Shown here in pieces: positions 21,003 through 24,345 of a stretch of DNA of 24,345 bases. The stretch's first letter is position 1. Each line of letters begins with the position of its first letter. The stretch is from a virus, in IMG/VR virus record IMGVR_UViG_3300032331_000114, positions 1 to 24,345 of that record; one strand, given 5' to 3'. The notes beneath the pieces are model-generated. The model was not told the DNA's origin and searched no databases. It was given only the letters and a program-made list of their open reading frames with translations. A program made the position numbers and the translations under genes.

Positions 21003-21366
21003 CTACCTGTTTTTCCTTAGCAGGTAATATCATCACACCACCACTAGATTCCACTTGCACTTTATCTGTTTTAACAAAGCCAGCCCTGTCTAACAGGTCT
21101 TTAGCAGCACTAAGCTTATCTTTGATGCCTAGCTCAGTGGGCATATTAATACCACCTACAACAGCCATAGCTGCTCTTGGAGCATTCATAGCAATGTAGA
21201 GTTGGGTGGCTTCAATAATTTCTTCTTTCAGATAGTTTGTGAGAAGCCTTGTGCTGTAACCTCTAGAGAAGCCAGCTAAGTTTTTAGCAGTGGTGATGTC
21301 TCCGTTAGCTTCAGTGAATAACACTTCAAGAAACTTTTTATGTTGTTCTGTTAGTTCTTTAGCCAT
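20995..21366 (-). CDS. terS: Terminase small subunit-like protein
   Basis: A 123-residue protein with an N-terminal helical DNA-binding-like region (LTEQHKKFLEVLFTEANGDI, then TTAKNLAGFSRGYSTRLLTN), a middle helix (EATQLYIAMNAPRAAMAVVG) and the segment KLSAAKDLLDRAGFVKTDKV common in small terminases. It should recognise the phage DNA packaging site and regulate the large subunit. AAGGA precedes the ATG. The gene lies directly before the 150-residue HTH-like gene and the large terminase. Call rests on fold pattern and order; I see no exact family match. Confidence 0.8.
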   Translation of the reverse strand: MAKELTEQHKKFLEVLFTEANGDITTAKNLAGFSRGYSTRLLTNYLKEEIIEATQLYIAMNAPRAAMAVVGGINMPTELGIKDKLSAAKDLLDRAGFVKTDKVQVESSGGVMILPAKEKQVDD

Positions 21367-21375
21367 TATTTTTCC

Positions 21376-21588
21376 TTAGATATTTGTATACACTTCTGAT
21401 TGTTCTTCTTCAACACACCTAAACTGTACTGTTGGGTTTAATTGTTTATTCAGCATCTCAAGTTCTAAAGCTTTGTAATAAGCAACTTGCCAACAACCTT
21501 CCATAGTTTCGTGTTTTGTTCTTGGTACATCAATTACAGAAATACACGGCTGTGTGGAAAAACAAAGCATAAATTCTATTAGAAACAT
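21376..21588 (-). CDS. Small Cys-containing protein of unknown function
   Basis: A 70-residue protein starting MFLIEFMLCFSTQPCISVID, with a short hydrophobic N terminus that could be a weak signal or membrane tether, then a helical middle (MEGCWQVAYYKALELEMLNK) and VQFRCVEEEQS. Three Cys after the N terminus (15, 32, 58) may pair in an oxidising place such as the periplasm. No clear Shine-Dalgarno lies before the ATG. I do not recognise a family with certainty. It stands nine bases upstream of the small terminase gene. Confidence 0.6.
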   Translation of the reverse strand: MFLIEFMLCFSTQPCISVIDVPRTKHETMEGCWQVAYYKALELEMLNKQLNPTVQFRCVEEEQSEVYTNI

Positions 21589-21592
21589 ATTT

Positions 21593-21964
21593 TTAAAGTT
21601 TTCTTACTGGATCAAAATATTCTTCTACAGAAACAGTGACATCAAAATTTCCAGCACTATCTGTAAAACACAATAGCTTATCACCTTGGTGTAGTGACAT
21701 AGAAGCTGTACTTGTTATAATATAATTACTATTATTACTCATCTTATATGTTTTTAATATATATTTATAACTGGCTTGTTCTTGATGATAGAATTGTAAA
21801 GAAATATCTTTATTAGCCACTGCACCAGAAGATATATTTAAAAAAGTAACCACAGCAGAAAAATTAGTAGGACACTGATACAACAACTGAGCACTACCAT
21901 CAGCGGCTGTAGCCGTCACATTAATTGATTCTGTTGTGAATTTACTAGCGTCTTTTGCTGGCAT
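21593..21964 (-). CDS. Probable virion structural protein, beta-rich
   Basis: A 123-residue protein with repeating beta strands (TTESINVTATAADGSAQLLY, NFSAVVTFLNISSGAVANKD and ISLQFYHQEQASYKYIL). A middle part reads NYIITSTASMSLHQGDKLLC and the end is VTVSVEEYFDPVRKL. Pattern and size resemble small trimeric fibre-base or decoration proteins seen in marine phages. Start overlaps the previous stop as TAATG. No enzyme motif is present. Function is inferred from fold-type and its location in the structural cluster. Confidence 0.68.
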   Translation of the reverse strand: MPAKDASKFTTESINVTATAADGSAQLLYQCPTNFSAVVTFLNISSGAVANKDISLQFYHQEQASYKYILKTYKMSNNSNYIITSTASMSLHQGDKLLCFTDSAGNFDVTVSVEEYFDPVRKL

Positions 21965-22128
21965 TATTTCTTCTTCATCTTTGAGGCTTCAGACAAAGCA
22001 ATGGCAATGGCTTGCTTAGGGTTTTTAACAACCTTACCACCTTTACCACTATGCAACCCTTTTGCCTTAAACTCATGCATAACTTTACCAACTTTAACAG
22101 TTTGTTTGGGAGTAAGTTTTGTCACCAT
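21964..22128 (-). CDS. DUF6496-like small basic protein
   Basis: A 54-residue protein from ATG 22128: MVTKLTPKQTVKVGKVMHEF, then KAKGLHSGKGGKVVKNPKQA and IAIALSEASKMKKK. The VGKVMHEFKxGxLxSGxGxxVxxxxQAIAIALSEA pattern matches DUF6496 as I recall it, found in phages and some bacteria. AAGGA lies six bases before this ATG; an ATG three bases earlier overlaps the previous stop (TGATG). The protein is very basic and probably binds nucleic acid or packs with DNA, but function is unknown. Confidence 0.85.
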   Translation of the reverse strand: MVTKLTPKQTVKVGKVMHEFKAKGLHSGKGGKVVKNPKQAIAIALSEASKMKKK

Positions 22129-22130
22129 CA

Positions 22131-22532
22131 TCAATCCTTTGTTATAGGCCCACCAGCTTTCCAAGCATCACATGTTCTGGCAGCAGCACATGTAAACTGG
22201 AACAAATCACAATATCCTAAATCAGCAGCAGCTACAAACTGCTCATCAAAGGATAGTTCATTCTTTCCTTCATCTTTCTCTAAGCCACCAATAATACATT
22301 CCATCATTCTGGGAGTTTGTATGAAGGCAGCACAGTTGCCACACTTCATATTCTTTATCTCTGAAAGAGGAGCTTTATACATCTCCACTTTCAATTTCCA
22401 AAATTCTGTGTTCTTAGCAGAAGGATCAGGAGGCCCATAGCCAAAGTCAGCAAAAGCTATGTTCCTGTTCTTTAAATTTATTTCAATGCTCTGTGTAGCA
22501 GCAGGACAAATCTTCTTAGTGACTAATGCCAT
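22131..22532 (-). CDS. Cys-rich conserved phage protein, HiPIP-like spacing
   Basis: A 133-residue protein with YGPPDPSAKNTEFWKLKVEM near 32-51, then KCGNCAAF (C64, C67), C79, LGYCDLF (C108), C115 and C121 in TCDAW, with C9 near the start. CxxCxxF plus later C and G(W/Y)C resembles the cluster layout of high-potential iron-sulfur proteins, and I recall close relatives in marine phages. A metal cluster, zinc or disulfides are all possible. There is no signal peptide, so a cytoplasmic or virion place is more likely than export. AAGGG precedes the start. The following gene overlaps its stop. Confidence 0.82.
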   Translation of the reverse strand: MALVTKKICPAATQSIEINLKNRNIAFADFGYGPPDPSAKNTEFWKLKVEMYKAPLSEIKNMKCGNCAAFIQTPRMMECIIGGLEKDEGKNELSFDEQFVAAADLGYCDLFQFTCAAARTCDAWKAGGPITKD

Positions 22533-22553
22533 ATTAACCCTTCTTTTTAGTGC

Positions 22554-22868
22554 TTATTTCTTTTTCTTCTTAGCCATACCACCTGAACTAAGTTTCATTT
22601 TTGGCATCATATCCATAGCTTTCTTGACAGCAGGTTGAGCTTTTTGTACAAAATTGTCTTTTGGTGCAGGAGCAGGGGCTGCTTTTGGTGCAGGAGCAGG
22701 AGCTGCTTTATTACCAAAAGCGGCTGCTATACGTTGCGCCCTTCCTGCTGCATCAGCTAACATACCGCCTGTTGCCATTTTCTTAGTTGTCTTTTTTATC
22801 ATACCGCCTTTTGCATATGCATCAGGGAACATACCACCTACTGCCATTTTCTTAGTTGTATTTTTCAT
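22554..22868 (-). CDS. Lys/Ala/Gly-Gly-Met repeat protein
   Basis: A 104-residue basic protein. The N-terminal half has KKMAVGGMFPDAYAKGGMIK and KKMATGGMLADA, which are repeats of one another. The middle is Ala/Pro-rich (KAAPAPAPKAAPAPAPKD) and the end is MKLSSGGMAKKKKK. Four GGM motifs lie in one short protein. The Pro/Ala linker with basic ends recalls small DNA-associated or head-internal proteins, but I know no assigned function. AAAAGGAAA lies before the ATG. Shared with the next gene: the GGMAKKK end. Confidence 0.78.
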   Translation of the reverse strand: MKNTTKKMAVGGMFPDAYAKGGMIKKTTKKMATGGMLADAAGRAQRIAAAFGNKAAPAPAPKAAPAPAPKDNFVQKAQPAVKKAMDMMPKMKLSSGGMAKKKKK

Positions 22869-22886
22869 GTTAGTTTTCCTTTTAGA

Positions 22887-23192
22887 TTAACATTTCTTTT
22901 TAGCCATACCACCTTTAGCCATCTTAGCTTTAGGTTTGGTAACACCGATCATAATGGCAACAGCAGGAATCTTAGCTCCCTTTTTAGCCATAGCAGAATC
23001 TTTCATCATCTTACCTTTAGCCATACCACCCTTAGCCATATTAGGGCCTAAAGATGTAGGCTTTGATTGTTTATAAGCTTTCTGCTCAAGCTCAACAGCT
23101 TTGTCTAAATACATATTTCTAGCATCTTGAGACAAGGTTTTATCCTTAGCCTTCTCACGATATTTAGCTACCATCTCAGCATCTGTTGCCAT
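22887..23192 (-). CDS. Lys-rich protein with MAKGGMAK motifs
   Basis: A 101-residue basic protein: an N-terminal helical part (DAEMVAKYREKAKDKTLSQD, then ARNMYLDKAVELEQKAY), then NMAKGGMAKGKMMKDSAMAK, a hydrophobic patch IPAVAIMIGVT, and the end KAKMAKGGMAKKKC. Twice MAKGGMAK. The N-terminal part looks like a real helical domain; the rest is low complexity. No function known. It follows a small phage protein gene by two bases and precedes the GGM-repeat gene. Confidence 0.78.
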   Translation of the reverse strand: MATDAEMVAKYREKAKDKTLSQDARNMYLDKAVELEQKAYKQSKPTSLGPNMAKGGMAKGKMMKDSAMAKKGAKIPAVAIMIGVTKPKAKMAKGGMAKKKC

Positions 23193-23194
23193 AA

Positions 23195-23503
23195 TTATTT
23201 TCCAAACTTCTGTTTCTGACCTTTAGGGGGTTGTTTAACACTACCCCCACTTCCAGCCCAAAGCTCCTTATTAGCCCAATAAGCAGCACTCATCTTACCC
23301 TTCTTTATATTCTCACCATGCCTAGCTTTAAAACTAGCTCTTGCTTCTGGAGAATAATTGTGTCCCATATTGGCATCACCAAAGTGAATCAGTTTTACCA
23401 CACTTCCTTCTTTTGCCAATACCATCATTTTCTTTTCTGGCTTGTCAGACTTCTTAGGTTTATTATACCCTTCAAACGTCTTGCCTCTGTATTCTATACT
23501 CAT
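23195..23503 (-). CDS. Small conserved phage protein (VLAKEGxxVKLIHFGD family)
   Basis: A 102-residue basic protein with MMVLAKEGSVVKLIHFGDAN at 26-45, HNYSPEARASFKARHGENI and SAAYWANKELWAG. I recall this pattern, (V)LAKxGxxxKLIxFG(Q/D)...ARxxFxARHxxN...SAxYWAxxxLW, in marine phage small proteins. The start overlaps the previous stop as ATGA. The middle is a likely alpha/beta fold and the ends are Lys/Gln-rich. Function unknown; a head-internal or DNA-binding role would fit its charge. Confidence 0.85.
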   Translation of the reverse strand: MSIEYRGKTFEGYNKPKKSDKPEKKMMVLAKEGSVVKLIHFGDANMGHNYSPEARASFKARHGENIKKGKMSAAYWANKELWAGSGGSVKQPPKGQKQKFGK

Positions 23504-23730
23504 CTGTACTTTGCTACCTTTCTTGCTATAGCTTTAGGCTGAGCAACAAACTGCTTACCAGCCTTGTTACCAGCAGCCTTAGCTTTGTTGGTGGCTGCTT
23601 TCTCTGTAGCAGACAACCCCTTCCAAGCAGCTTCTGGGAGATAACGCTTCTTTCCTTCAGAAGGCTTACCATCGCTGGTAGTCCACTTCTGCTTAGTCCA
23701 TTCCTTTAAAGACTCCTGAGGCTTCTTCAT
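23500..23730 (-). CDS. Small basic protein (DUF5872-like)
   Basis: A 76-residue protein: SLKEWTKQKWTTSDGKPSEG at 7-26, KKRYLPEAAWKGLSATEKAA at 27-46, then TNKAKAAGNKAGKQFVAQPK and AIARKVAKYR. I recall W(T)xQxWxTxSGxxSxGxxRYLPxxAxxxLxxxExAATxxAKxxGxxxGKQFVxQPxxIAxKxxxYR as a family in phages and large viruses, probably DUF5872. No function is assigned to it as far as I know. It overlaps both neighbours by four bases (ATGA), so it is tightly coupled in translation. Confidence 0.85.
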   Translation of the reverse strand: MKKPQESLKEWTKQKWTTSDGKPSEGKKRYLPEAAWKGLSATEKAATNKAKAAGNKAGKQFVAQPKAIARKVAKYR

Positions 23731-23909
23731 GACTTGTAGCCCCCACCCTTTGCTTTATATTGCTTAGCCACAAGCTGAGCTTTTCTAGCACTCCACTCAC
23801 CCGGGTCACCACCTGCTGAACCAGCTTTCACCTTAGCCACCAATGCTTTTCTCATTGTAGGTTTTGTATAATTACCAGCAGCATTAACTGTAGAAGCCTT
23901 CTTAACCAT
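23727..23909 (-). CDS. Small basic protein with GEWSARKAQ motif
   Basis: A 60-residue protein: MVKKASTVNAAGNYTKPTMR, then KALVAKVKAGSAGGDPGEWS and ARKAQLVAKQYKAKGGGYKS. The G(D/K)PG(E/Q)WSARKAQxxAxxY(K/E) motif is common in small phage proteins, and I recall it beside the DUF5872-like family. Very basic. Its ATG overlaps the previous stop by eight bases (ATGGTTAA) behind AAAGGAAAC. Unknown function; DNA association is a guess from charge. Confidence 0.85.
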   Translation of the reverse strand: MVKKASTVNAAGNYTKPTMRKALVAKVKAGSAGGDPGEWSARKAQLVAKQYKAKGGGYKS

Positions 23910-24171
23910 ATCTGTTTCCTTTCCTATCTCTCCAACCCTCAGCCTTCATAGCATCTTCAACAGCATTGAGGGGAAAATAATAACCAGTATTCTTCTCCAA
24001 CGCAGCCCTAACAAAGTAAACATCGCTGTGTGGAATGTGTATATTGTCTAGACTTCCTCTGTTCATTGCATGGTAGACATCGCTAACAACCGAGTAGGGC
24101 TTTGAAGAAAACAATCCTAGAGATATTATTTCTTCTCTGGTTGACAACAAACTTACAGATGGCTTCTTCAT
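23902..24171 (-). CDS. Hypothetical phage protein at head of the cluster
   Basis: An 89-residue protein, MKKPSVSLLSTREEIISLGL, then FSSKPYSVVSDVYHAMNRGS and FVRAALEKNTGYYFPLNAVE; the end is MKAEGWRDRKGNRYG. Soluble and mixed alpha/beta, with no known motif. It is the first gene after the right-hand AT-rich gap. I see no Shine-Dalgarno before ATG 24171 (ACTATATG), unlike almost all other genes here; the next gene overlaps its stop by 8 bases. It is probably real from that overlap and from its normal composition, but function cannot be said. Confidence 0.65.
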   Translation of the reverse strand: MKKPSVSLLSTREEIISLGLFSSKPYSVVSDVYHAMNRGSLDNIHIPHSDVYFVRAALEKNTGYYFPLNAVEDAMKAEGWRDRKGNRYG

Positions 24172-24345
24172 ATAGTATTTATAGGTTATAAAGGATGTAT
24201 AGGTAACAATGATACATGGTTTATAGGTTGTAAATGGACAGTCGATATTCTAAATTGGTTGACATATATATTAATATAAATAACTATAAGAAGAAGTAAA
24301 TAGATAAGTAGCTATGATGAAGCTATTATAGATTATATTAAATTG
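24172..24345. other. AT-rich upstream region at the right edge (no gene)
   Basis: This 174-base stretch is about three-quarters A+T and holds no gene. It has three TATAGG words (24180, 24198, 24222), two inside near-copies of TTTATAGGTT(A/G)TAAA(T)GG. A plus-strand TTGACA at 24259-24264 has only a poor -10 at normal spacing. On the minus strand, two TATAAT-like boxes lie near 24325-24337 without a -35 in the window. It may hold the promoter of the small-gene block, but no single one is convincing. Confidence 0.5.
24178..24237. repeat. Direct repeats of TTTATAGGTT upstream of the first small gene
   Basis: TTTATAGGTTATAAAGG at 24178-24194 and TTTATAGGTTGTAAATGG at 24220-24237 are near-identical, with a shorter TATAGGTAACAATG between them at 24198. 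Repeats of this kind near a gene start can be protein-binding sites, but AT-rich sequence makes chance copies more likely than usual. Confidence 0.6.

Noticed and set aside
24176-24183. T4-type late promoter (TATAAATA on the minus strand)
   Set aside because: The box lies only about five bases before the first gene's ATG, so transcription would begin within the gene. The window is AT-rich and no T4-like sigma factor is seen.

Overview
The window is the late structural and lysis half of a tailed bacteriophage genome. It most resembles a podovirus-type phage from a freshwater or marine metagenome. All real genes lie on the minus strand and run from high to low coordinates; the plus strand holds only shadow reading frames. 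Intergenic gaps are mostly 0-40 bases, many stops and starts overlap (TAATG, TGATG, ATGA, or 8-base ATGnnTAA or ATGnnTGA), and most starts follow an AAGGA/AGGAG ribosome binding site. No tRNA, integrase, replication gene, polymerase or transposon is visible, and the host cannot be named from this sequence.

Layout in transcription order. (1) 24171-21376: ten small genes. They include several very Lys-rich proteins, two proteins carrying repeated Gly-Gly-Met motifs, a DUF6496-like protein, a Cys-rich protein with spacing like a high-potential iron-sulfur protein, and a beta-rich probable virion protein. (2) 21366-16333: packaging and portal module: small terminase, a 150-residue conserved phage protein, large terminase with intact ATPase and nuclease motifs, a 696-residue portal, and two small conserved head genes. 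(3) 16218-13454: scaffold, major capsid protein and a probable decoration protein. A 327-base gap before the capsid gene holds a sigma70-like promoter, an inverted repeat and a strong leader stem-loop. A rho-independent terminator follows the decoration gene, so capsid expression looks separately controlled. (4) 13380-4558: a conserved head/neck protein, a 779-residue glycine-rich adhesin-like protein, a small Ig-like protein, tail tubular A-like and B-like proteins, and a 981-residue repetitive tail fibre. (5) 4545-1940: lysis and membrane block: a small fibre-linked protein, four membrane proteins (one with an EF-hand, one apparently starting at ATT), the Rz/Rz1 spanin pair with Rz1 nested in Rz, and an M15 peptidase endolysin. 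(6) 1887-1: a small HExxH protein, a protein with a possible internal start, and a probable internal or ejection protein with peptide repeats that runs off the left edge.

Together these genes build and fill the head (terminase, portal, scaffold, capsid, decoration), attach the short tail and fibres, and lyse the cell (membrane proteins, peptidase, spanins). The strongest candidates for something less described are a shared GG(M/V/Q) and AKKK-tail signature in separate small proteins, the EF-hand two-pass membrane protein, the ATT start, a duplicated translation start region, a possible two-product gene, and the promoter-leader-terminator unit around the capsid gene. I saw no defence system or clearly new multi-gene machine.
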